Shown: positions 51,779-60,726 of the stretch, piece after piece
Layout of the letters: each line of letters opens with the position of its first letter
Position numbering within the stretch: position 1 is the first letter of the stretch
Assembly (NCBI GenBank): GCA_963723455.1
Contig: CAVRQM010000005.1
Location: forward strand, 558,001 to 622,000
Origin: CAVRQM01 sp963723455
GTDB lineage: Bacteria; Pseudomonadota; Alphaproteobacteria; Acetobacterales; Acetobacteraceae
Direction: 5' to 3'
DNA: 64,000 nucleotides
Notes under the pieces: generated by a model
The model's input: the letters and a program-made list of their open reading frames with translations, nothing else
What the model was told of the DNA's origin: nothing
The model's database searches: none
Program-made: the position numbers and the translations under genes

Positions 51779-53181
51779 TGTCGGCGAGCCTCACCGCCTT
51801 TTTCTACCTTATCGCGGCAACCCTTTTCATCCTGGCCCTGCGCGGCCTGTCAAATCCGGAAACTTCGCGGCGCGGCAACATCCTCGGCATGACCGGCATG
51901 GCCATCGCCGTGCTGGCGACGCTGGCGCATGGCGGCATGGCCGGGTCCGGGTATCTGTTGATTGTTCTGGGCATCGCCATCGGCGGCGCGGTCGGGACGG
52001 TGGTGGCGCGGCGCATCCAGATGACGGCGCTGCCGCAGCTGGTGGCGGCGTTTCACTCGCTGGTGGGCCTGGCCGCCGTGTTCGTGGCGGCTGCGGCGCT
52101 GAACGCGCCCGAGGCGTTCGGCATCGGCATCCCGCGCCACATCCACACGCAAAGCCTGATCGAGATGTCGCTCGGGCTGGCAATCGGCGCCATCACCTTC
52201 TCCGGCTCGCTGATCGCCTTTGCCAAGCTGCAGGCGCTGATGCGCGGCGCGCCGATCACCTTTCGGTACCAGCACCCGCTGAACGCGGCGCTCGGCGCGC
52301 TGCTCGTCCTGCTCGTCATCGCCTTTGTCTCGACCGGCAGCCAGGTGCTGTTCTGGCTGATCGCGCTGCTGGCGATCGCACTGGGCTTCCTGCTGATCAT
52401 CCCGATCGGCGGTGCGGACATGCCGGTCGTCGTGTCGATGCTGAACAGCTACTCCGGGTGGGCGGCCTGCGGCATCGGCTTCACCATCCAGAACCTGGCG
52501 CTCATTATCACCGGGGCCCTGGTCGGCGCATCCGGCGCGATCCTGTCCTACATCATGTGCAAGGGGATGAACCGCAGCATCATCAATGTGCTGCTGGGAG
52601 GCTTCGGCACCGGAGGGGATGCCGCGGCCGGGCCTGCGGGAGCGTCCGGCGATCGATCCGTGCGCACCGGCAATGCCGAGGATGCCGCGTTCATCATGAA
52701 GAACGCCAGCAAGGTCATCGTCGTCCCGGGCTACGGCATGGCGGTGGCGCAGGCGCAGCATGCGCTGCGCGAGATGGCCGACACGCTGAAAAAGGAAGGG
52801 GTCGTCGTCAAATACGCTATCCACCCGGTCGCCGGCCGGATGCCGGGGCACATGAACGTGCTGCTGGCGGAGGCGAATGTGCCCTATGACGAGGTGTTCG
52901 AGCTGGACGAGATCAACAGCGAGTTCAACACTGCCGACGTGGTCTATGTTATTGGCGCCAACGACGTGACCAACCCGGCCGCCAAGACGGATCCGAGCAG
53001 CGCCATCTACGGCATGCCGATCCTGGAGGTGGACAAGGCCGGCACGGTGCTGTTCGTCAAGCGCTCGATGGCGTCGGGTTACGCGGGCGTGGACAATGAG
53101 CTGTTCTTCCGGCCCAACACCATGATGCTGTTCGGCGACGCCAAGAAGATGTCCGAGGACGTGGCCAAGGCGCTCGCCTGA
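51778..53181 (+). CDS. pntB: NAD(P) transhydrogenase subunit beta (PntB)
   Basis: 467 residues. Nine hydrophobic helices in the first 270 residues form the rest of dII; a Gly/Ala-rich linker leads to the NADP(H)-binding dIII, with VIVVPGYGMAVAQAQHALREM, HPVAGRMPGHMNVLLAEA and GANDVTNPAA as signature motifs. Normal length. Followed 19 bases later by a strong hairpin shared with the convergent ald gene. Confidence 0.97.
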   Translation: MSASLTAFFYLIAATLFILALRGLSNPETSRRGNILGMTGMAIAVLATLAHGGMAGSGYLLIVLGIAIGGAVGTVVARRIQMTALPQLVAAFHSLVGLAAVFVAAAALNAPEAFGIGIPRHIHTQSLIEMSLGLAIGAITFSGSLIAFAKLQALMRGAPITFRYQHPLNAALGALLVLLVIAFVSTGSQVLFWLIALLAIALGFLLIIPIGGADMPVVVSMLNSYSGWAACGIGFTIQNLALIITGALVGASGAILSYIMCKGMNRSIINVLLGGFGTGGDAAAGPAGASGDRSVRTGNAEDAAFIMKNASKVIVVPGYGMAVAQAQHALREMADTLKKEGVVVKYAIHPVAGRMPGHMNVLLAEANVPYDEVFELDEINSEFNTADVVYVIGANDVTNPAAKTDPSSAIYGMPILEVDKAGTVLFVKRSMASGYAGVDNELFFRPNTMMLFGDAKKMSEDVAKALA

Positions 53182-53200
53182 CCGATCGCCGGCGCGGCGT

Positions 53201-53229
53201 TCGCGAGGCCCGTGCGGCGGGCCTCGCGA
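53201..53229. terminator. Strong bidirectional hairpin between pntB and ald
   Basis: A perfect 12-base inverted repeat TCGCGAGGCCCG (53201-53212) and CGGGCCTCGCGA (53218-53229) with a 5-base loop. It lies just past both genes if ald ends at 53255, and would fall inside ald if the frame as read were real. Confidence 0.75.
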
Positions 53230-53254
53230 GGAGCACGCTCAGGTACAGACGCTG

Positions 53255-54371
53255 TCAGGTACAGGACGCTCTCCACGTCCGTCGCCTCGATCCCGAGATC
53301 GCGCGCCACCGCCGGATAGGTGACCCGCCCGTCGTGTATGTTCAGGCCGGCGCGCAGATGCACGTCCTTGCGCAGCGCGACGTGCCAGCCCTTGTCCGCA
53401 AGCTCCAGGGCGAACGGCAGGGTGGCGTTGCCGAGCGCCAGCGTCGAGGTGCGCGCGACCGCGCCAGGCATGTTGGTCACGCAGTAATGGACCACCTGTT
53501 CGTCGATGAAGGTCGGCTCGGAATGGCTTGTCGGCCGGCTGGTCTCGAAGCAGCCGCCCTGGTCGATGGCGATATCGACCAGCACCGAACCGGGCCGCAT
53601 CGCCGCCACCATCGCGCGGGTGACCAGCTTCGGGGCGGCGGCGCCCGGCACCAGCACCGCGCCGATGACGAGGTCGGCGCTCTGCACCGACTGCTCGATC
53701 GCCTGCGCCGTGGAGAAGAGCGTCTGAACGCGGCCGCCGAACTCCGCCTCAAGCTCGCGCAGCCGGGGGATGGAGCGGTCGATCACCGTGACATACGCGC
53801 CAAGGCCCACCGCCATGCGGATGGCATTGGTGCCCGACACGCCGCCGCCCAGCACCACCACCAAGGCGGCCGGAACCCCGGCGACCCCGCCCAACAGGAT
53901 CCCGGCGCCGCCCTGCTCGCGTTCCAGGCAGTGCGCGCCAACCTGGACCGACATCCGGCCGGCGACCTCGCTCATCGGCGACAGCAGAGGCAGCGTGCCG
54001 CGGCTGTCCGTGACCGTCTCATATGCGATGCAGGTGGCGCCGGAGCGCATCAGTCCCTCGGTCTGCGCGCGGTCGGCGGCCAGGTGCAGATAGGTGAACA
54101 GCACCTGTCCCTTGCGCAGCATCGCGATCTCGGCCTGCTGCGGCTCCTTGACCTTGACGACGAGTTCGGCGGCCTCGAAGACCTCCCGGGCGGTCTCGAC
54201 GATGGCCGCACCCGCGCCCCGGTAGGCATCATCGGTGAAGCCGATCGCCGTGGCGGCGCCCTGCTGCACCACGACCTCATGGCCACGCGCGGTGAACTCC
54301 CGCACCGCGCCGGGCGTCAGGCCGACCCGGTACTCGTGGGTCTTGACCTCCTTGGGCACTCCGATCCGCAT
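53255..54371 (-). CDS. ald: Alanine dehydrogenase, end altered by a one-base shift
   Basis: NAD-dependent oxidative deamination of L-alanine to pyruvate. The start MRIGVPKEVKTHEYRVGLTPG, YLHLAADRAQTEGL, the Rossmann loop VVLGGGVSGTNAIRMAVG and CVTNMPGAVARTST are diagnostic. As read, the frame stays open to 53079, crossing the terminator hairpin and overlapping pntB by 103 bases. Removing one base of the GG pair at 53264-53265 gives ESVCT and a TGA at 53255-53257, a 371-residue protein, the usual length for the family. A 16-base near-tandem repeat lies exactly here (see findings). Confidence 0.88.
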
Positions 54372-54493
54372 GACGTTCTCCCTGGCTTGCACACGGTTTC
54401 TATCGCGCAACCGGCCCGGCCGCCATCTTGCGCCGCGGCGTGGCGCGGGTAGAGTGAATGACGCATGCGTTTCAGGGTGCCCGGACCGACGTG

Positions 54494-56057
54494 ATGCCGC
54501 CCCGCCTCCGGCTCTCTGGCATGACCAAGCGGTACGGAGCCAAGCTGGCCAACGACCATGTCGATCTGTCGGTTGGCGCCGGCGATATCCATGCGCTGCT
54601 AGGCGAGAACGGTGCCGGCAAGAGTCACGCTCGTGAAGACCATCTACGGCATCATCCAGCCGGAGTCCGGCAGCATGGAATGGGACGGGCAGCCCGTCGC
54701 CATCACCAGCCCCGGGGCCGCCCGCCAGCTCGGCATCGGCATGGTGTTCCAGCACTTCTCGCTGTTCGAGAGCCTGTCCGTCGCCGAAAACATCGCGCTC
54801 GGGCTGGACCGGCGTGAGCCGGTCGGCGCGCTGTCGGCCCGCATCGTCGACGTGTCACGCCGCTTCGGCCTGACCGTCGATCCCGGGCGGCTGGTGCACT
54901 ATCTGTCGGTCGGCGAGCGCCAGCGCGTCGAGATCGTGCGCTGCCTGCTGCAGGAGCCGCGCCTGCTGGCGATGGACGAACCGACCTCCGTGCTGACGCC
55001 GCAGGAGGTCGGCGAACTGTTCGACGTGCTGCGGCGGCTGGCGCTGGGCGGCTGCAGCATCCTGTATATCAGCCACAAGCTCGATGAAATCCTTGCATTG
55101 TGCGAAAACGCGACCGTGCTGCGCGGCGGGCGCGTAGTCGGCACCGTCGATCCGCGCGCCAGCACCGCCGAGACCCTGGCCGAGATGATGACCGGCAGCG
55201 CCGCGCCGGCGTGCCGGCGCGCGGGGGGCGTGCGATCGGGTGCGGTCTGCCTGTCCGTGCGATCGCTGTCGCTGGCGGCGGACGAGCCGTTCGGCATCGC
55301 GCTGCGCGACATCAGCCTGTCGGTGCGCTCCGGCGAGATCATCGGCGTCGCCGGGGTGGCAGGAAACGGCCAGAAGGAACTGCTGGCCGCGCTGTCGGGG
55401 GAACGCCGCGCCGCCCAGGCCCGCAATGTCAGCATCGGCGACCGCGAGGCGGGACGCGCCGGCCCGGCGCAGCGCCGGCGCTTGGGCTTGGCCTTCATCC
55501 CCGAGGAGCGGCTTGGCCGCGGCGCGGTCGGCGACATGACCTTGGCCGAGAATGCGCTGCTGACCAGTTGGTACCGGCCCGATTTCGTCCGCAACGGCTG
55601 GCTTCGCATCAGCGCCGTCGCCGCCTACGCGCAGGCGATCGTGGACCAGTTCCGCGTCGCCTCCGCCGGCATCCATGCGCTGGCGGCCAGCCTGTCGGGC
55701 GGCAACATGCAGAAGTTCATCATCGGCCGGGAGTTGGGGCAGACGCCGCGCGTGCTGGTCGCCGCCCACCCGACCTGGGGCGTCGATGTGGGGGCGACGC
55801 GGGCGATCCACCAGGCGCTGATCGACCTGGCCGAGAGCGGCGCCGGCGTACTGGTGGTCAGCGAGGACCTCGCCGAACTGTTCGAAATCAGCGATCGCGT
55901 GGCGGTGCTTTCGCTGGGCCGTCTATCCGAGCCGCTGCGCGTGGCTGACACCACCGTCGAGGCGGTCGGATTGCTGATGGGGGGCCACAGGAGCGCCGCG
56001 TCCACCGGCGAGCTTGCGGCGCCCGGGCTGGGATCGATGCTGGTCCATGCGGGTTAG
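54494..56057 (+). CDS. ABC transporter ATP-binding protein, nucleoside (BmpA/NupA-type) importer, frameshifted in Walker A
   Basis: Double-ATPase protein of the CUT2-like/YufO group. The N-terminal 44 residues up to GENGAGKS and the rest from TLVKTIYGIIQPESG lie in different frames; deleting the T at 54625 joins them into an intact Walker A GENGAGKSTLVK, and the length (1564 bases) is one base over a multiple of three. Walker B is LLAMDEPTSVLTPQE, preceded by LSVGERQRVEI. The second half has LSGGNMQKFIIGRELGQ and VLVAAHPTWGVDVG, as typical for nucleoside importers. Overlaps the first permease by 11 bases. Confidence 0.88.
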
Positions 56058-57132
56058 CCTCATCGCCCGGACCGGGCCGGCCCGGTCGATGCTGTGGTTC
56101 TCGCCCCTGCTGGCCCTGGTCCTGTCGGTCCTGGCGGTCGGCGTGCTGTTTGCAATGTTTGGGCGCGATCCGGTGCAGGCGCTCGGCGTACTGTTCGTGG
56201 CGCCGCTGACCAGCACCGACAACCTGGCCGAACTCGCGCTGAAAGCCACGCCGCTGATGCTGTGTGCCATCGGCATCGCCATCGGCGTGCGCGGGCAGGT
56301 CTGGAACATCGGCGCCGAGGGGCAGTTCACGATGGGCGCCATCGCCGGCGGCGGGGTGGCGCTGGCGTTCGGCGGCGCCGGCCATTGGTGGCTGCTGCCG
56401 GCAATGGTCGCGGCCGGGGTCATCGGCGGCGGCGCCTGGGCGGCGATCCCGGCCTATCTCAAGACGCGCTTCAATGCCCACGAGATCCTGACGACGCTGA
56501 TGCTGTCCTACGTCGCCCTGCAGTTCCTCAGCTACCTGGTGCACGGTCCCTGGCAGGATCCCGAGGGCCACAGCTTCCCGCAATCCCGGGAGTTCGAGCC
56601 GGATGCGCTGCTGCCGATCCTGATTCCCGGGACCAGGCTGCATGTCGGCGCGCTGCTCGCGCTGGTCTCCGCCCCGCTGGCTTGGCTGCTGCTTTCGCGC
56701 ACGCTGGTCGGCTTTCAGATCAGGGTGGTGGGGCTGGCCCCGTCCGCGGCCCGCTACGCCGGATTCTCGCAGCCCCGCATCGTCTGGACCTGCCTGGTGC
56801 TGTCGGGCGGTCTGGCGGGGCTGGCTGGCATTCTGGAAGTGGCCGGCCCGGACGGGCAGCTGACGCCGAACATATCGCCCGGCTACGGCTATGCCGCGAT
56901 CATCGTGGCATTCCTTGGCCGGCTCAACCCGCTCGGCATCCTGCTGGCGAGCTTGCTCATGGCGCTGCTGTATCTGGGCGGCGAGGGGCTACAGCTCACG
57001 CTGCAGTTGCCGCTTGCCGTGACCGGCGTAACGCAGGGATTGCTGCTGTTCTTCCTGCTCGCCTGCGACGTTCTGGTGCTGTACCGGATCCGGGTGGTGC
57101 GCGACGCCAGGGTGCTGCCGCGCCATGCATGA
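56047..57132 (+). CDS. Nucleoside-type ABC transporter permease (YufP/NupP-like)
   Basis: 361 residues, about eight to nine membrane helices. IGVRGQVWNIGAEGQFTMGAI and FNAHEILTTLMLSYVALQ are the hallmark segments of this family, which imports nucleosides or related purine compounds with a BmpA-like lipoprotein. Overlaps the next permease by 8 bases. Confidence 0.92.
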   Translation: MRVSLIARTGPARSMLWFSPLLALVLSVLAVGVLFAMFGRDPVQALGVLFVAPLTSTDNLAELALKATPLMLCAIGIAIGVRGQVWNIGAEGQFTMGAIAGGGVALAFGGAGHWWLLPAMVAAGVIGGGAWAAIPAYLKTRFNAHEILTTLMLSYVALQFLSYLVHGPWQDPEGHSFPQSREFEPDALLPILIPGTRLHVGALLALVSAPLAWLLLSRTLVGFQIRVVGLAPSAARYAGFSQPRIVWTCLVLSGGLAGLAGILEVAGPDGQLTPNISPGYGYAAIIVAFLGRLNPLGILLASLLMALLYLGGEGLQLTLQLPLAVTGVTQGLLLFFLLACDVLVLYRIRVVRDARVLPRHA

Positions 57133-58054
57133 CTGGCTGGTAGTCGTGGCCATTCTGGTGGCGACCCTGCGGGCGGCGACGCCGCTGGTCCTGGCTGGCT
57201 GCGGGGAGCTGGTTGCGGAGCGGTCCGGCGTGCTGAACCTCGGCGTCGAGGGAATGATGCTGGTCGGCGCGGCATCGGGCTTCCTGGTGACGGCGGCCTC
57301 CGGCAGCGTCGCCTTGGGGCTGCTGGCGGCGACATGCGCAGGGGCCGCCACCGCCGCCGTGTTCGCGGTTCTCACGCTCTATCTGATGGCGAACCAGGTT
57401 GCCGCCGGGCTGGCCCTGACGATCTTCGGCACCGGTCTGTCGGCGCTCATCGGTGCGCCGTATCAGAGCATCTCGATCGCCGGTCTGTCCGTCGCACTCT
57501 GGCCGAATCTCAGCCGCGCATCGCCGCTGCTGCAACAGGCGCTGCTGCTCGATCCACTGGTGTGCCTGGCGATCGCCTTGCCGTTCGCCATCTCGGCGGT
57601 GATCTACCGGAGCCGGCTTGGCCTGATCCTGCGGGCGGTGGGCGAAAGCCACGACGTCGCGCACGCGCTTGGCTACTCGGTCCGCACGGTGCGGCTGCTT
57701 GCCGTGCTGTTCGGCGGCGCGCTGAGCGGGATCGGAGGCGCCTATCTGTCGCTCGCCTATACGCCGATGTGGGCCGAGAACATGGTCGCGGGCCGCGGCT
57801 GGATCGCGCTGGCGCTGGTGGTGTTCTCGACATGGAAGCCGCTTTGGCTCGCGGCGGGCGGCCTGCTGTTCGGCTTTGTCAGGGTGGTCCAGTACCAGGC
57901 CGAGGCATTCGGATTGCGGGTCAATCCGCAACTGCTGGCGATGCTGCCCTATATCCTGACGGTGGTTGTGCTGGTCGCCATCTCGCGCGATGCCATCAGG
58001 CTGAAGCTGGCAGCACCCGCGGCGCTCGGGAAGTCGTTCCACCCCACTACCTGA
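57125..58054 (+). CDS. Nucleoside-type ABC transporter permease (YufQ/NupQ-like)
   Basis: 309 residues with about eight helices; AERSGVLNLGVEGMMLVGA and the GLILRAVGE loop are standard for the second permease. With the ATPase and first permease it forms the membrane part of an importer. A basic-membrane-protein type binding lipoprotein, which normally belongs to the operon, is not in the window. Confidence 0.92.
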   Translation: MHDWLVVVAILVATLRAATPLVLAGCGELVAERSGVLNLGVEGMMLVGAASGFLVTAASGSVALGLLAATCAGAATAAVFAVLTLYLMANQVAAGLALTIFGTGLSALIGAPYQSISIAGLSVALWPNLSRASPLLQQALLLDPLVCLAIALPFAISAVIYRSRLGLILRAVGESHDVAHALGYSVRTVRLLAVLFGGALSGIGGAYLSLAYTPMWAENMVAGRGWIALALVVFSTWKPLWLAAGGLLFGFVRVVQYQAEAFGLRVNPQLLAMLPYILTVVVLVAISRDAIRLKLAAPAALGKSFHPTT

Positions 58055-58081
58055 CCCGGTGGCGCGGGCGACGTGCCGCGT

Positions 58082-60297
58082 TCAGCCGTCCCGGCCCAGC
58101 GCCGCGCCGACCGCGCTTCGTTTCGCCCAGGCAGCCTCGTTGCCGGGCCGGGCCGGGCGGTGCCGCGCGATCAGGCCCGTCACCTCGGCCGCCGGCATCG
58201 GCGCGCCGATCAGGTAGCCCTGGGCAAGGCTGCAACCCTGCAGCCGCAGCAGATCGAGCTGCTGCGTCGTCTCGACCCCTTCGGCGGTTATCGCGATGCC
58301 CAGGCTGCGCCCCAGGCCGGTGATGGCGCGCACGATCGCGCAGGATCCTCGCCGCCCGGCAGGTCGCTCACGAACGAGCGGTCAATCTTCAGCGTATCGA
58401 ACGGAAAGCTGCGCAGGTAGCGCAACGACGAGTAGCCGGTGCCGAAATCGTCCAGCGCGATGCGCAGCCCGAGATCATGCAGCGCGCGCAGCCGGCCGAG
58501 TTCCGCCGCGCCGTCGGCCAGCCGCACCAATTCCGTGATCTCCAGTTCCAGCCGGCTTGCCGGGAGGCCCGACTGCGCGAGCGCCTCGGCCACCGTCGCC
58601 ACGATCTCGTCGGTCGCGAACTGGGCCGGCGACAGGTTCACCGAAACGCCGACCACCGCGGGCCATGCGGCCGCGTCGCGGCACGCCTGCTGCAGCACCC
58701 AGCGCCCGATCGGCAGGATGGCCCCCACTTCCTCGGCGAGCTCCAGGAAGGCGTTTGGCAGCATCCTGCCAAGCGTCGGGTGGCGCCAGCGCAGCAACGC
58801 CTCAAACCGGCTCAGCGCCCCGGTGCGCAAATCCAGGATCGGCTGGTAGTCCAGCTCGAACTCGCAGCGCTCCAGCGCCGTGCCCAGCCCGGCCTTCAGC
58901 CGCTGCTGCGCCAGCAGCGGCGATTGCATGTCCGTCTCGAAGAACCGGAAGCAGCCGCGCCCGTCGGCCTTGGCCCGATACAACGCGGTATCGGCGCTGC
59001 GCAGCAGCAGCGCCGCCTGGGCGCCGTCTGCCGGTGAGACGGCGATGCCGATGCTGGCGCCCAGCGTGACCAGATGCCCATCGACCGGGAACGGCTCGGC
59101 GAAGGCGGCGACGATCCGGCGGGCCACATCGGCCGCATCGGCGGCATTGCCGACATCCGGCTGCAACACGACGAACTCGTCACCGCCCAGCCGCGCCACC
59201 ACGTCGGACTCGCGCACGCAGGCCGACAGGCGATCCGCCGCCCGCCGCAGCGTGGCGTCGCCCACCGCGTGGCCCAGGGTGTCGTTCACCGCCTTGAAAT
59301 GGTCCAGGTCGATCCACAGCACCGTGCAGTTCGGCAGCGCGGCCAGCGTCTCGTCCAGCCGCTCATCAAACAGCAGCCGGTTGCCGAGTCCGGTCAGCGG
59401 GTCGTGGCGCGCCAGATAGGCGATGCGGTCCTGCCAGACCCGGCGCTCGTCCTGGATGCGCCGCCGCTCGGAGACATCGCGGAAGAAGATCGTCAGCGCC
59501 TCGCGGCTGGGGAACAGGTTGACCTGCAATGTCATGCTGGTGCCCGGCAGCGTCGCCTCGTATTCGCGCGGCGACTGAGTCAGCATCGCCTCGCGGCAGC
59601 ATTGCTCGAACTTCGTGCCGACCAGCTCGCGGCAGGTCTCCCACAGGTCGCTGCCCAGGATCGGGCGCTCGCAGGACAGCAGGTCCACCGCGCGCTGGTT
59701 GACGTAGGTGAAGCGCCAATGTTCGTCGAGCACCACCACGCTGTCCGTCGTGCTCTCCAGCACAGCGCTCAGCCGCTCGGCCGACTGTTCCAGCGCGGCG
59801 CTGGTCCGGGTCAGTTCCAGCAGGGACCGCACGCCGGCCGCGAGCAGGACCAGCGTCTCCAGCTCGGCCGCCGTCAGCCGTCGCGGGCTTGTGTCGGCGA
59901 TGCACAGCGTGCCCAGCGCCAGCCCCGCGCCATCGACCAGCGGCACGCCCGCGTAGAAGCGCAGTCCCATGGGCCCGGTGACCAGCGGATTGTCCGCGAA
60001 GCGCGGATCGAGCGTCGCGTCCTCGACCACCAGCGGCCGGTCCGGCTGCAGCACCGCATGGGCGCAGAAGGCGATGTCGCGCGAAGTTCCGCTGCCGCTC
60101 GGCAGGCCGACCGCCGACTTGAACCACTGGCGGGTTGCGTCCAGCAGCGAGACGAGCGCGATCGGCGCATCCAGCAGGCGCGCCGCAAGCGTGGTGAACG
60201 CATCGAACCGGGGATCTGGCGGCGTGTCGAGGATGCCGCAGGCCTGTAGCGAGCAAAGGCGTTCGGCTTCGTGGACAGGAAGTTGCGCTGGCGGCAC
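58082..60297 (-). CDS. GAF-PAS-GGDEF-EAL cyclic-di-GMP protein, frameshifted in the EAL domain
   Basis: About 738 residues after correction. Order: GAF domain (about residues 20-165), PAS domain (about 175-285), GGDEF domain with intact LGGDEF and an upstream inhibitory RESD, and EAL domain with FEALLRW, LEITE, DDFGTGYSSLRYL and KIDRSFV. The last part (GLGRSLGIAITAEGVET and ending) lies in another frame; adding one base near 58337-58341 (GCGCG to GCGGCG on the coding strand) gives EDPAAIVRAITG and restores the domain. The length, 2216 bases, is one short of a full frame. Both synthesis and breakdown of c-di-GMP are possible. Divergent from a second GGDEF-EAL gene. Confidence 0.85.
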
Positions 60298-60726
60298 GGA
60301 TTTCCCTCGGGACGGCGGATGCTAACTCGCGATCGACGCATCGTGTACACCATCCGATAACCGGAAGGCCATCGGTCGGATGCAAAACTTAATGTTCGCA
60401 GCTGTGAGTTTCGAGTTGGCACAGACCGGAACGAAGCTTTAACGCTGGTCTGACGATGGTGGCGGTTGTCGCTCGGATCATGCGATTTCGATTGCCAGGC
60501 AGCGTGGCTTCGGGGGGCGGCGAGGGCGACCTGCGGCAAAGATCGGCGCAAGCCGGCTTCGCTTCTTGACATATCTGGCCTATGACCGACACATGCCGTG
60601 CAACGAAACCTCTGGCTCGAGGCTCGCCCGCCGTTCTGGCGTGACGACCCGGGCAACCGGACCCGGAGCGATGATGCGCCACATCGTGCGCCATGCGATC
60701 GCCGCGGGAGCCGGGCGGATCGACTG
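60298..60726. promoter_or_regulatory. 429-base divergent region between two GGDEF-EAL genes
   Basis: No gene seen. The part 60370-60470 is less GC-rich and contains several TTAA/AACG stretches, and TTGACATAT occurs at 60566-60574 without a well-spaced -10 box. An 18-codon frame ending at 60728 overlaps the next start by TGATG but has no family match. Likely holds both promoters. Confidence 0.4.

Noticed and set aside
60566..60600. TTGACA-like -35 box in front of the second GGDEF-EAL gene
   Set aside because: The TATGAC that follows is only 9 bases away and nothing fits at 16-18 bases.
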